Shown here in pieces: positions 23,950-32,125 of a DNA stretch of 34,548 nucleotides. The number at the start of each line of letters is the position of its first letter. The first letter of the stretch is position 1. Below the pieces are notes generated by a model. That model saw only the letters and a list, made by a program, of their open reading frames with translations. It was not told the DNA's origin and made no database searches. The position numbers and the translations under genes are program-made. Origin of the DNA: Paenibacillus sp. LHD-38 (GTDB lineage Bacteria; Bacillota; Bacilli; Paenibacillales; Paenibacillaceae); NCBI RefSeq assembly GCF_031157315.1, contig NZ_JAVIFU010000058.1:1-34548 (forward strand), in the 5' to 3' direction.

Positions 23950-26900
23950 ATGAAGCTTTTGAAGGCTGAAATTGACGGATTCGGACAGCTTTACGGCAGA
24001 CATATCCCGCTTGATGCGTCGGTCATTATTGTGTATGGACCGAACGAAGCGGGAAAAAGCACGATGTTTGGCTTTATACGTTCAATGCTGTTCGGCTTTG
24101 CCAAACGCGGGCAGCCGCAAGAAAGGCAGGAGCCGGTAAACGGAGGCAAGCATGGAGGACGATTGATTTTCCGCAATGCAGCGGATGAGTCTTATATCGT
24201 AGAACGTTATGCTGCTGACGGAACAGGGAAAGTAAAGCTGCGCGGTTTAAATGCTTCATCAAACATAGACGGACTGCTGCAAGAAGGTGCCGTACTCCCT
24301 CAGACAGAATGGGAGCGAGCCTATTTGGGAGGCGTCAGCGAGAAGCTGTATCGCCAGCTGTTCGCGATTTCACTGACGGAGCTGCAGGAGGTTGGCGCAT
24401 TGTCCGGGGATGAGCTGGGACGTTATTTGTACCAAGCAGGCTGGGATAACGGGAAAACGATTGCAGCGGCGGAAAAGCGGTTAATGCAGGAAATGGAACT
24501 GCTGTTTAAGCCGCGGGGAGCTAATCAACAAATGAATCAGCAGCTCAAATCGCTCGAGCTGCTTGATGGTGAGCTGCGAAAGCGCCAGGATGCGATCCTT
24601 TCATACAATGCGTTGACGCAGCAAACGGAAAGTCTGGATGAATCACTTCGCCTTCTGGAGCTGGAGCTGCCGGCCAAAGAAGCGGTTCATCTGCTGCTGA
24701 ACAAAGCCGTATCGTCTAGACCTCTATGGATTCGCAAGCAGCAGTTGATCATCGAACGGGAAAACTTCGTTTACGCGGCTTCTCTCCCGGCTCATGCGGA
24801 GAAGAGCTGGGAGGAGCTGCTTAGACAAAGGGCGGCGGAGCGGGAGGAATGCGAGAAGCTCAGACAGAAAGCGATTCTGCTTGAGCTCCAGCTGGATTCG
24901 ATCAGCTATGACGAGCGGCTAATCCGCATAGGCGAGGAGACCGAGGCTCTCCTTCAAGCATCGGAGAGCATGCGTCAGCTGAAACAGGACGGCTTCACGC
25001 TCGAGACAGAGCTTCGCGAGCATGACGAGATGATTGCGAGACTCGTCAGCAGCATTGCGCCTGAATGGACGGAGCGGCAGCTCAGGGAGCTTCATGTTAC
25101 GATAGCCGACCGCGATTACGTTAGGACTGCTAAGCAGCAGGAGCTTGACTATACGCGGACGGAAGAAAGGTTCGCGGCTGAGCTTGAAACGCTGAAGCAG
25201 CAAGAACAAGAAGCGTCTGCGGCCTATGAGGAAGCGAGGTCAGCCGCTCTTGCTGAAGCGCAGCGGCGCGAGCAGGATAGGAGCGGCACCGGATTTGAGG
25301 TGCTGCCGCATGCGCGTGATGCGCTGAAGGGGGCGTGGAACGCCTTGGACAGCGCACTCCGCGAGTGGGAGCTCGAGCGGGTGCGCTCTGCCGGAGCTGC
25401 TGCAGACGCGAGCGATAGCGAGGCGGGTGGCAGCGGCCCGGCAGCAGGCCTTGGCGGAGCCGGCCTGCTGTGGGCTGCGGCGGCAGGAGCGGGCGGAGCC
25501 GTGCTGGCGCTTGGGGCTGCCGCGCTGGCCGGTGCTGGCGGCGAAGCGGGGGTAGCTGCGCTGGCGCTGGCTGCAGCCGCGCTAGTGCTTGTCATCGCTG
25601 CGCTTCTGCGAAGCCGCAGCGCAGCTCGATATGCTGCCAAGGAGAAGGGCATTCCACTGCGCGGCAGGGGGAGAGCAAGGTCGGGCGGAGTCTCACCGAC
25701 GTCTATCGAAGCGGATCAACTGGCTATCAGTAACCGCGAAAAACGAGTGCATCAAACGCTGGAGGCACTCGTGAAAAAGCCGCAAGAGGCTGCTGCTGCT
25801 TTGTTTGCAGCTAAACATTACAGCTCGCCTGAGCATCTGCTGGCAGCCGAGCAGGCGCGCATGCAGCTGCGCGCCGCGGTTGAAGACCGTCTCGAGGCGC
25901 TGCAAAACAGCGAGCGCCTCGAAGGGAGCCGCATCGAGCTCGCCCGCCGCTTGGAGCGCCTGCGCGCGCACGCTGCAAGCCGCAGCGAGGCTGCCGCCGC
26001 CGCTGCGCAAGCAAGACAAGCCGTCGCCCGGCAGTGGGCCGGCTGGCTTGAAGCACGCTCGCTGCCGGCGGGTATGTCGCCGACAGCTGCGCTAGAAGCG
26101 TTCGAGCTTGCCGAGCAAGCCTTGCAGCGTCTGCAGCACTATGACCGTTTATCGGCGAAGCAAGCCGCCTCAAACAAGCAGCTGACTGCTTTCGCACAGC
26201 AAGCAGCAGCTTTATGTTCGTATTTCGAGGAAGCGGAAGCCCAGCTGGCTGTTGACCCTGCTGTCGCGTTGCGGCTGCTTCATGCCGAAATACGGCGCCA
26301 TGCAGCCGCCAAGCAGGAGGCACGCGGCATTCTCACTCGCCGCGATGAGCTGCTCTTGGCCAAACAAGCTGCAGAGACGCAATTACAAGAGCTGGCAAAG
26401 CAAATCGAATCGCAGTTGGAAGAAGCTGGACTCGCCAATGAAATGCAATATGAGCTTGCTCTTGAGCACCGCCGCTGTTTGCAGGAACTTGAGCTTGAGC
26501 TGACGAAGCTGACGCTGGAGCTCACTGCTGGCATGTCTGCGCAGAAAGTGAATGAGCTCGAGACGATGTTCGGGACATGTAATGAAGAAGAGCTTCAGTC
26601 TCTCTTATCCAATTCGCAAACAGAGTTAAATGCTCTGGAACAGAAGAAGCGTGAGCTGTTGGAGCAGAGGGGGAGGCTGCGGCAATCGCTGGATTTGCTG
26701 CTTAAGGAAGACGAGCACCAGAGACTGCTCGTAGGTAGAGAGATGACGGTTGCGGGCCTGGAGAAGGATGCGGAGCGTTATGCCATTCTTTCGATAAGCG
26801 CTGCGTTGATCAATCGGACGAAACGGATTTACGAGGAAGAGCGCCAGCCTGTCGTACTCCGCAAAGCTTCCCAATTTATCGCGAAGCTGACGGATGGCAA

Positions 26901-27237
26901 ATACATTCGAGTGCTGACAACGCCCGGTGAGCCGGGTATCAGGCTTGAATCCTCGGAGAGGCGCATTGTAGACAGCGGAATGTTGAGCAGGGGAACGGCG
27001 GAGCAGGTATATTTGGCGATGCGGATGGCGCTCGCGGAGGAAGCCTCGAGAGGGGCTAAGCTTCCTCTTATGCTGGATGATGTATTTGTTAATTTCGACC
27101 GGGGACGGCTCCAAGCGGTCACAAGCTTGCTTGCTGAGCTGAGCTGTGACCGGCAAATTATTGTGATGACCTGTCATGAGCATGTCCGGGACGCGATGCT
27201 GGAAAATTGTGACGGAGCTTTACTGGCGCAAATCTGA
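23950..27237 (+). CDS. yhaN: YhaN-like SbcC/Rad50-type ATPase with internal hydrophobic segment
   Basis: 1095 residues, longer than B. subtilis YhaN (about 960). The ATPase is split between the ends: Walker A GPNEAGKST (30-38) at the N-terminus, and signature SRGTAEQVYLAMRMALAEE (about 1013-1031) plus Walker B LPLMLDDVF (about 1035-1043) at the C-terminus. Long Glu/Leu/Arg-rich coiled coils lie between. In the middle (about 480-560) is a Gly/Ala-rich stretch with two hydrophobic segments (about 506-525 and 532-550) that could span the membrane, a known feature of YhaN. This DNA is strikingly G+C-rich. It should pair with YhaO as an end-processing complex, possibly at the membrane. Confidence 0.9.
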   Translation: MKLLKAEIDGFGQLYGRHIPLDASVIIVYGPNEAGKSTMFGFIRSMLFGFAKRGQPQERQEPVNGGKHGGRLIFRNAADESYIVERYAADGTGKVKLRGLNASSNIDGLLQEGAVLPQTEWERAYLGGVSEKLYRQLFAISLTELQEVGALSGDELGRYLYQAGWDNGKTIAAAEKRLMQEMELLFKPRGANQQMNQQLKSLELLDGELRKRQDAILSYNALTQQTESLDESLRLLELELPAKEAVHLLLNKAVSSRPLWIRKQQLIIERENFVYAASLPAHAEKSWEELLRQRAAEREECEKLRQKAILLELQLDSISYDERLIRIGEETEALLQASESMRQLKQDGFTLETELREHDEMIARLVSSIAPEWTERQLRELHVTIADRDYVRTAKQQELDYTRTEERFAAELETLKQQEQEASAAYEEARSAALAEAQRREQDRSGTGFEVLPHARDALKGAWNALDSALREWELERVRSAGAAADASDSEAGGSGPAAGLGGAGLLWAAAAGAGGAVLALGAAALAGAGGEAGVAALALAAAALVLVIAALLRSRSAARYAAKEKGIPLRGRGRARSGGVSPTSIEADQLAISNREKRVHQTLEALVKKPQEAAAALFAAKHYSSPEHLLAAEQARMQLRAAVEDRLEALQNSERLEGSRIELARRLERLRAHAASRSEAAAAAAQARQAVARQWAGWLEARSLPAGMSPTAALEAFELAEQALQRLQHYDRLSAKQAASNKQLTAFAQQAAALCSYFEEAEAQLAVDPAVALRLLHAEIRRHAAAKQEARGILTRRDELLLAKQAAETQLQELAKQIESQLEEAGLANEMQYELALEHRRCLQELELELTKLTLELTAGMSAQKVNELETMFGTCNEEELQSLLSNSQTELNALEQKKRELLEQRGRLRQSLDLLLKEDEHQRLLVGREMTVAGLEKDAERYAILSISAALINRTKRIYEEERQPVVLRKASQFIAKLTDGKYIRVLTTPGEPGIRLESSERRIVDSGMLSRGTAEQVYLAMRMALAEEASRGAKLPLMLDDVFVNFDRGRLQAVTSLLAELSCDRQIIVMTCHEHVRDAMLENCDGALLAQI

Positions 27238-27242
27238 TTTGG

Positions 27243-28283
27243 TTAATTAGCGGACACTCGTTTCCGGATAATCAAAATAAGCCAGCCAAAGCTGATAAGA
27301 CCAAACAACGGATACAGCGTTGAGAGCAGCGTGCCGAAGCCGATTTGGCTGGCTACGTAACAAATGGCGAGAATTAGCAGGACAATCAAGCTGCGCGCCC
27401 ATTTCAAACGCTCGTGGAGCTGGAGGGTCAGCCCGTATATATCTGCGATGAGCGTCGTGAAAATTTCTGCAAAAATAATGAAAACATAAATAAACTGCAC
27501 ACTGGGTCCAAGCTGCCTGGCAATGCCGCCCATTGGGATCGCAAATTGCTGAATACCCGGCATATGTACGGATAATGCAATATGTCCAGCCAGCAGCATG
27601 AAACCGATCCCGATGCCCCCGACCCATGATCCGGCGATGATGACTTTTCGGTCGTTTATTTCCGCGCCAAGCGGAACCAGCACAGCTTGAGACATGGAGA
27701 GATTAAAGGCCGTATACAGAAACGGCGAGGCCCAGGCGGCCCAAATGGAATGATCGCTAACCAAGGTAATGAATTTATCTGCACCCGGCGTTCGGAACGT
27801 GTCGATCATGATGAGCACCGTAAAGAGCAGCATAATTGGCACGACAATCGCATTCACGGTAAGGATCGCATTCATCCCTTTCCGAAGTAAAAAGTAACAT
27901 GCGGCAATCGTAATCAGCAATCCGGATTGATACGAAATGTTCCAATGCTCATAAAAAATCGTGCCGGCGCCGGCGAGCATAACGGCCGTAACGCCTAGAA
28001 GCACGACGAGCATGAAATGGCTGATGAGCCGTCCATATTTGTCGCCAAACAACGCCTTATTTAAGTCTTCATAAGATTTTGCCCTAATTTGGCTGGCAAT
28101 AAGCATCATTTTTGTTCCCAGCCAAATGAATAAAACCGTAGATAAAGCAATCGTAATTGTACCCCAATACCCGAAACGGGTGAAAAATTGTAATATTTCT
28201 TGACCAGTGGCAAAGCCTGCTCCTACGATTGTACCCATGTAGGTCGAAGCAATTTGCAGCACCTTTCCAATACGTTTCCACAT
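27243..28283 (-). CDS. ykvI: YkvI-family membrane transporter
   Basis: 346 residues, the same length as B. subtilis YkvI (about 347), with about ten transmembrane helices of the LeuT-like superfamily. The first helix carries the broken-helix motif STYMGTIVGAGFATGQEI (13-30), where LeuT-fold carriers bind substrate and sodium. Conserved downstream is the HFMLVVLLGVTAVMLAGAG region (about 88-106). Substrate unknown. It ends tail-to-tail with yhaN (five bases between stops) and is divergent, over about 60 bases, from the broken ArsB-like gene. Confidence 0.88.
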   Translation of the reverse strand: MWKRIGKVLQIASTYMGTIVGAGFATGQEILQFFTRFGYWGTITIALSTVLFIWLGTKMMLIASQIRAKSYEDLNKALFGDKYGRLISHFMLVVLLGVTAVMLAGAGTIFYEHWNISYQSGLLITIAACYFLLRKGMNAILTVNAIVVPIMLLFTVLIMIDTFRTPGADKFITLVSDHSIWAAWASPFLYTAFNLSMSQAVLVPLGAEINDRKVIIAGSWVGGIGIGFMLLAGHIALSVHMPGIQQFAIPMGGIARQLGPSVQFIYVFIIFAEIFTTLIADIYGLTLQLHERLKWARSLIVLLILAICYVASQIGFGTLLSTLYPLFGLISFGWLILIIRKRVSAN

Positions 28284-28344
28284 CGTCTACCGTCCTCCGT
28301 TCGCTAACCTCTTATTAAGAAGGTATGTCCAAGCGGGGACAGGC

Positions 28345-29673
28345 ATGACATTTTTCGGAATTTTACGCTGCTTGAGCCTTGAAGTCTGGAGTTCGATTAG
28401 AACCATGTTTATTGCCATTATTGATTTTGCTGCCGCATTAACGTTTATTTTAATAAAGCCCAAGGGGATAAATGAAGCTTTCATCGCATTGGCAGGAGCG
28501 GTTATTCTATTTGCTGCCCAGCTTTTAAAACCGGAAGATGCGGCGTACATATGGGGTTTTGTCTGGAATGCGACGTTTTCGCTAATCGGAATTATGTTAT
28601 TTATATCGTTGCTTGACTATAATGTTTTTTTTCGCTGGGCTGCCCTGCACATCATTCATCGTTTCCACCATCGGCAGCTGTTGTTGTTCATAGGTTTGTC
28701 CCTGATGGCTGCGCTTATTACCGTTTTTTTTAATAATGACGGGACTATCCTAATCATGGTTCCCATCGTACTTGAAGTAACAGCGCTGCTGAAACTTTCC
28801 CGAAGCGGAAGACTTTTATTTATGCTGGGAATAGGCTTTATGGCAGATAATGCGAGTGCCCCGTTAATGATGAGTAATATGACTAATATATTAACAGCGG
28901 ATTTTTTCGATATCTCGTTTGGTGAATACGCTTCGCGGATGCTCTTGCCAGGGTTAATCGCAATCGGTGCCACCATTGCCGTGACGGTAGCTTTCTTCTG
29001 GCAGCCGATCAAGAGGGAAGAGGCAAGAGCGCCAGCGCCGAACCTCTTCCCGGTTCCAGCATCGGCTATTTCTGATAAACGATTATTTTATTTATCTTGG
29101 TTCAACATTTTATTAATGATGATTGGGTATTTAGGCTCGGAGAGGGTAGGAGTTCCTGTTGCGGCGGTAGCGGTTGGCTGCGCAGCGATTCAGTGGGCGG
29201 CTTCGGCAGCGGCCGGGCGTGCGCCGTTGAAGGAAACGGTTTTGCGAGCGCCATGGCTCATTATTGTATTTGCTTTATCAATGAATTTAATCGTATACAG
29301 CTTGCATGTGCATGGAGCGAGCGACAGCGTGGTTTCCGGAGGTCATAGCGCCTGCTGCGGAGAAAAATGAACTGATCGGCATTTTTGGATCCGGGTTATT
29401 GTTTTCCTTGCTTGCAGCCGCAATTAACAATTTGCCTGCCGTTCTTATTTCTTCACTGGCAATCGAGCAGGTAAACGGACCTGACTACTTGCCGTTTGCA
29501 AGTTTGCTGGGGACTTCGGTCGGAGCTCGCTGGCAACTTTGTTATGGATGCAGCTCGTACGGCAGGGAGGCATTACGGTCAACTGGCGTGAATATACCAA
29601 ATACGGCCTGCTGCTAACCTTCCCGATTTTACTCCTCGCATTGTTTGGTTTATGGCTGATGGATTGGTCATAA
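28345..29673 (+). pseudogene. ArsB/NhaD-type ion transporter, broken by two frame changes
   Basis: A family-like protein of about 440 residues is spread over two frames. Frame 1 runs from ATG 28345 (or ATG 28405) through FNNDGTILIMVPIVLE and FMADNASAPLMMSNMTNI to about 29325, then meets a stop at 29368-29370. Frame 2 continues from about 29325 (WFPEVIAPAAEKNELIG... NNLPAVLISSLAI) to about 29520. Frame 1 resumes near 29524 with SSLATLLWMQLVRQGG to TAA 29671-29673. The second break removes the LTPIG part of the family's LTPIGSLATLLW motif, so a real deletion is more likely than a single reading error. ArsB-type proteins expel arsenite or related ions; this copy is probably inactive. Confidence 0.82.
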
Positions 29674-29682
29674 CCCTATCAG

Positions 29683-30381
29683 CTAGCTTAGCGCGAGCAG
29701 CTTAATGGATACGATTTGATTGTGGACAGGATCTAGATCAAGCTTGAGCAAGGAATCTTTAGCTTTGTAAGTGAGCAAATAAGCGGTTTGCTTCTCAGGC
29801 TTGCCAAGCGCATGCAGTGCTTCTTCGGGATTGTCGCCGATTCGGAGACCGCTTAGTCCTGCTGAAATAGCTTTGCCGTAGACTTCGATATACTGCACGT
29901 TCTTATTGGCGTTGATGCCAACTGCAAAACCATCGTACTCAAGCACAGTAATCGGTTCGGTATCTTCCTCCAGCTTGTAGCTGTCTATTGGCTTGCCGTG
30001 AAGCTTGGACACTACGGAATCATGGTTTCCGATCGCAATGCCGTTAAGCAAGGGATTGTCGGCCGCCCATTCCGCATCTTCGCTTTGCGTTTTTACTGGA
30101 GCCTTCGAATCTTTCTCATCGCGAAGCGTCGAGGTTTCAGCGCTTGTGCCGCTAGTCGTATCTACGCGGTTTAAATGCGGCTCATTCGTCTGAAGCCCGT
30201 TGTCTGCCTGCTCAGAATATGTTTTCTGAGGGGTGTCAGGGTCGGTTTGAGGAGTGGTTGTAATAACCGTATAAGATGGTTCTTCGGGAGCTGCACTTTG
30301 GCAGCCGGCGAGCAAAATGACAAGCGCGGAGGCAGCCGCAAGCATGACGATTTTTGTCTGCTCTGTGCGATAAGGGATCAT
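29683..30381 (-). CDS. Lipoprotein of unknown function
   Basis: 232 residues with a lipoprotein signal: basic start, hydrophobic core and LLAGC with Cys27. A low-complexity Thr/Ser/Pro/Asp-rich linker (about 30-100) leads to a compact C-terminal domain (about 110-232). That domain contains two copies of a short pattern, GIAIGNHDSVVSKLHGKP and GLRIGDNPEEALHALGKP (each near '[LI]xIGxxxxxxxxxxGKP'), which looks like a duplicated fold of the kind seen in YjgB/DUF4309-like proteins. The ATG at 30381 is chosen because AGGAG lies eight bases upstream; the GTG at 30390 overlaps that site. Convergent with the ArsB-like pseudogene. Confidence 0.8.
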   Translation of the reverse strand: MIPYRTEQTKIVMLAAASALVILLAGCQSAAPEEPSYTVITTTPQTDPDTPQKTYSEQADNGLQTNEPHLNRVDTTSGTSAETSTLRDEKDSKAPVKTQSEDAEWAADNPLLNGIAIGNHDSVVSKLHGKPIDSYKLEEDTEPITVLEYDGFAVGINANKNVQYIEVYGKAISAGLSGLRIGDNPEEALHALGKPEKQTAYLLTYKAKDSLLKLDLDPVHNQIVSIKLLALS

Positions 30382-30390
30382 ATTTTGCAC

Positions 30391-30654
30391 TCCTTTCTTA
30401 CTATATATTACATCGGATTTGATGCATTTAATTATAAATTACAAATGCAGCGAATAGGCTGTAGACATGAAAAGATACTAAACTATTAGACGCTGCCATG
30501 TGGAAAAAGTTGCTCTTTTCTCCGATGATTTGAAATTCTACCTTAGAAATACTCCGTTTATTTTTGGTTTCTGATTGAACCCTTCCATAGGGTTGCACTT
30601 TTTGCCTGACCTATGGTACGTTAACAAAAAGGATTTTGGTGGAGGTAATGAAAG
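30391..30654. other. Intergenic region upstream of xpt and the lipoprotein gene
   Basis: 264 bases, A+T-rich. A small hairpin AACCCT...AGGGTT (30578-30594) overlaps a possible -35 TTGCAC (30593-30598) that is 18 bases from TACGTT (30617-30622). I see no purine riboswitch: the expected TTTCTACC and paired P2/P3 loops are not arranged correctly on either strand. No PurR-box pair was seen either. Confidence 0.4.
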
Positions 30655-31224
30655 ATGGAGAATTTAAAAAAACGCATTTTAGCAGAATCGTCCGTACTGT
30701 CGAGTAACATGCTGCGGATGGATGCTTTGATCAACCACCAGGTCGACCCTAAATTGACAATGGAAATGGGACAAGAATTCGCTAGACGCTTCGCAGAGGA
30801 GCATATTACAAAGGTGATCACAGTGGAATCTTCCGGAATTCCAGCTGCATATGCAACTGCTTATACGCTGGGTGTACCGCTTGTATTTGCGCGTCGAAAG
30901 AAGACGCTGATCGCTGATCCGGATGCCTATGTTGAACGCGTGCCTTCCTTTACAAAAGGAATGGTAACGGATATTATGGTTTCCAAACAGTTTCTAACGG
31001 CTGAGGACAGGGTACTATTTATTGACGACATTATCGCGAATGGCGATGCCGCACGCGGACTAATCAAGATCATAGAGCGTTCGGGCGCAACTTTAATTGG
31101 GCTTGGCGTCGTCGTCGAGAAGTCATTCCAAGCTGGTGGAAGAACATTGCGGGAGCAAGGGATTCGTGTGGAACCGCTCGTTCGAATTTCATCACTAGAT
31201 AACGGTGAAATAAAGTTTGAGTAG
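30655..31224 (+). CDS. xpt: Xanthine phosphoribosyltransferase
   Basis: 189 residues, very close to Bacillus Xpt (194). It converts xanthine and PRPP to XMP in purine salvage, as a cytoplasmic dimer. The PRPP loop VLFIDDIIANGDAA lies at about 121-134, the N-terminal LSSNMLRMDALINHQVDP block at about 15-32, and the VESSGIPAAY phosphate-binding segment at about 58-67. The ATG follows GGAGG (30640-30644). In Bacillus xpt is paired with pbuX and controlled by a guanine riboswitch; here it stands alone and no riboswitch is visible. Confidence 0.93.
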   Translation: MENLKKRILAESSVLSSNMLRMDALINHQVDPKLTMEMGQEFARRFAEEHITKVITVESSGIPAAYATAYTLGVPLVFARRKKTLIADPDAYVERVPSFTKGMVTDIMVSKQFLTAEDRVLFIDDIIANGDAARGLIKIIERSGATLIGLGVVVEKSFQAGGRTLREQGIRVEPLVRISSLDNGEIKFE

Positions 31225-31306
31225 AATGTTCCAGCACAAAGGCTCTTTTCCCATCCGGCAATATCGCTTATAATGATACAGTAGTGATCGAGGGGAGGCA
31301 CATGTT

Positions 31307-31627
31307 ATGGGGGAAATGTCTGCAGAGTTTATGTATACGAAGCTAAGCGCTGCCAAGGTCCACTTTGAGCGTGCACTAGATTGTAAACATACGGAATTTG
31401 ATGATTTGTATCCTTATATGATTGAGCATCCACAGTTTTTTTGGTACAAACGTTATGTGGCATGGTCGGAGCTGTTGACGATTGTAAAGCTGTGCGACGA
31501 ATTGTCCATTGAGTGGCGGGATCAGTTCACTGACCGTCAGAGCGAATATATCGGCAAACGCGTGATGTCATCGCGAGTTTTGGATGAATGGTATGAAACC
31601 AATGATGCAAAAGAGCATGCAGGTTAG
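31307..31627 (+). CDS. Small protein of unknown function
   Basis: 106 residues, soluble, rich in aromatic residues (several Trp and Tyr), mostly helical, with FMYTKLSAAKVHFERALD at the start and a YKRYVAWSELL segment in the middle. I do not recognise a family. The ATG is well supported by GGGGAGG eight to nine bases upstream. A TATAAT (31269-31274) lies suitably upstream but without a good -35. A clear terminator follows the gene, so it appears to be a single-gene unit between xpt and the next small gene. Confidence 0.75.
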   Translation: MGEMSAEFMYTKLSAAKVHFERALDCKHTEFDDLYPYMIEHPQFFWYKRYVAWSELLTIVKLCDELSIEWRDQFTDRQSEYIGKRVMSSRVLDEWYETNDAKEHAG

Positions 31628-31675
31628 CTGAACGTTTGCTAGGTTCATTAATTCTTATTTATATTGTCAAACCAG

Positions 31676-31711
31676 CCTCAATGTTATGCGCGAGCATCCA
31701 TTGAGGTTTTT
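31676..31711 (+). terminator. Intrinsic terminator after the 106-residue protein gene
   Basis: CCTCAATG (31676-31683) pairs with CATTGAGG (31699-31706); inside, ATGC/GCAT form a second stem capped by GCGA. Five T follow. Confidence 0.85.
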
Positions 31712-31754
31712 CCATACAATCGGAGCTTTAACTTAGAAACAGGAGGAAACGAAA

Positions 31755-31979
31755 ATGGTAAGCGAAGAGCAATTGGACAAATTTCGTGTAAGCGGCGAAA
31801 CCATAAGGGTAGTAAGAGACGCTATGGAAGCAAACGATGTTCACGGCATCGTCGTTGCTTGGGATGATTCCTCTGTTGTTATTCGTCGTCCTAGCCGCCG
31901 CGTAGTAAAGCTCAGCCGCTCATACAGCTACGGACCGGTATCGGAGGAGCGTACGAATCCTTTTGAGGATGTTACATAG
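31755..31979 (+). CDS. Small conserved-type protein of unknown function
   Basis: 74 residues with an acidic N-terminus and a basic middle (IRRPSRRVVKLSRSYSYG). The pattern VVRDAMEANDVHGIVVAWDDSSVVIRRP, shown in outline, suggests a small beta barrel or a nucleic-acid-binding fold, but no family is recognised. AGGAGG lies nine bases before the ATG, so translation looks efficient. It is flanked by terminators on both sides (31676-31711 and 32013-32052), so it is a single-gene transcript. Confidence 0.75.
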   Translation: MVSEEQLDKFRVSGETIRVVRDAMEANDVHGIVVAWDDSSVVIRRPSRRVVKLSRSYSYGPVSEERTNPFEDVT

Positions 31980-32012
31980 AGCCGTGTTGATCATTTTTTT
32001 TCGCAGCAAATA

Positions 32013-32052
32013 GCAAAGAGCCTTTGTCCCTTTGGCGGCAAAGGCTCTTTGC
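32013..32052. terminator. Bidirectional-type hairpin between convergent genes
   Basis: GCAAAGAGCCTTTG (32013-32026) is a perfect 14-bp match to CAAAGGCTCTTTGC (32039-32052) around a 12-base loop. Poor T-run on both sides. It lies between the 74-residue gene and the CapA-family gene. Confidence 0.7.
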
Positions 32053-32125
32053 TTCGATATGATGTTAGTCGTCGGCGTCGTTAATCTGCTAGGCTAAATT
32101 ACGCAGCTTGGCAAACGGCTGATCG

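Noticed and set aside
25224..26323. Long Ala/Pro/Arg-rich antisense frames in the yhaN gene
   Set aside because: They arise from the G+C-rich Ala codons of yhaN read backwards and are pure low complexity.
29306..29617. A separate 103-residue protein
   Set aside because: It carries the middle of the ArsB/NhaD-type transporter in another frame and is part of the pseudogene, not an independent gene.
30500..30640. Purine riboswitch in front of xpt
   Set aside because: Pieces such as TTCTACC and CCGTTTA occur, but the stems and order required for the aptamer are absent on both strands.
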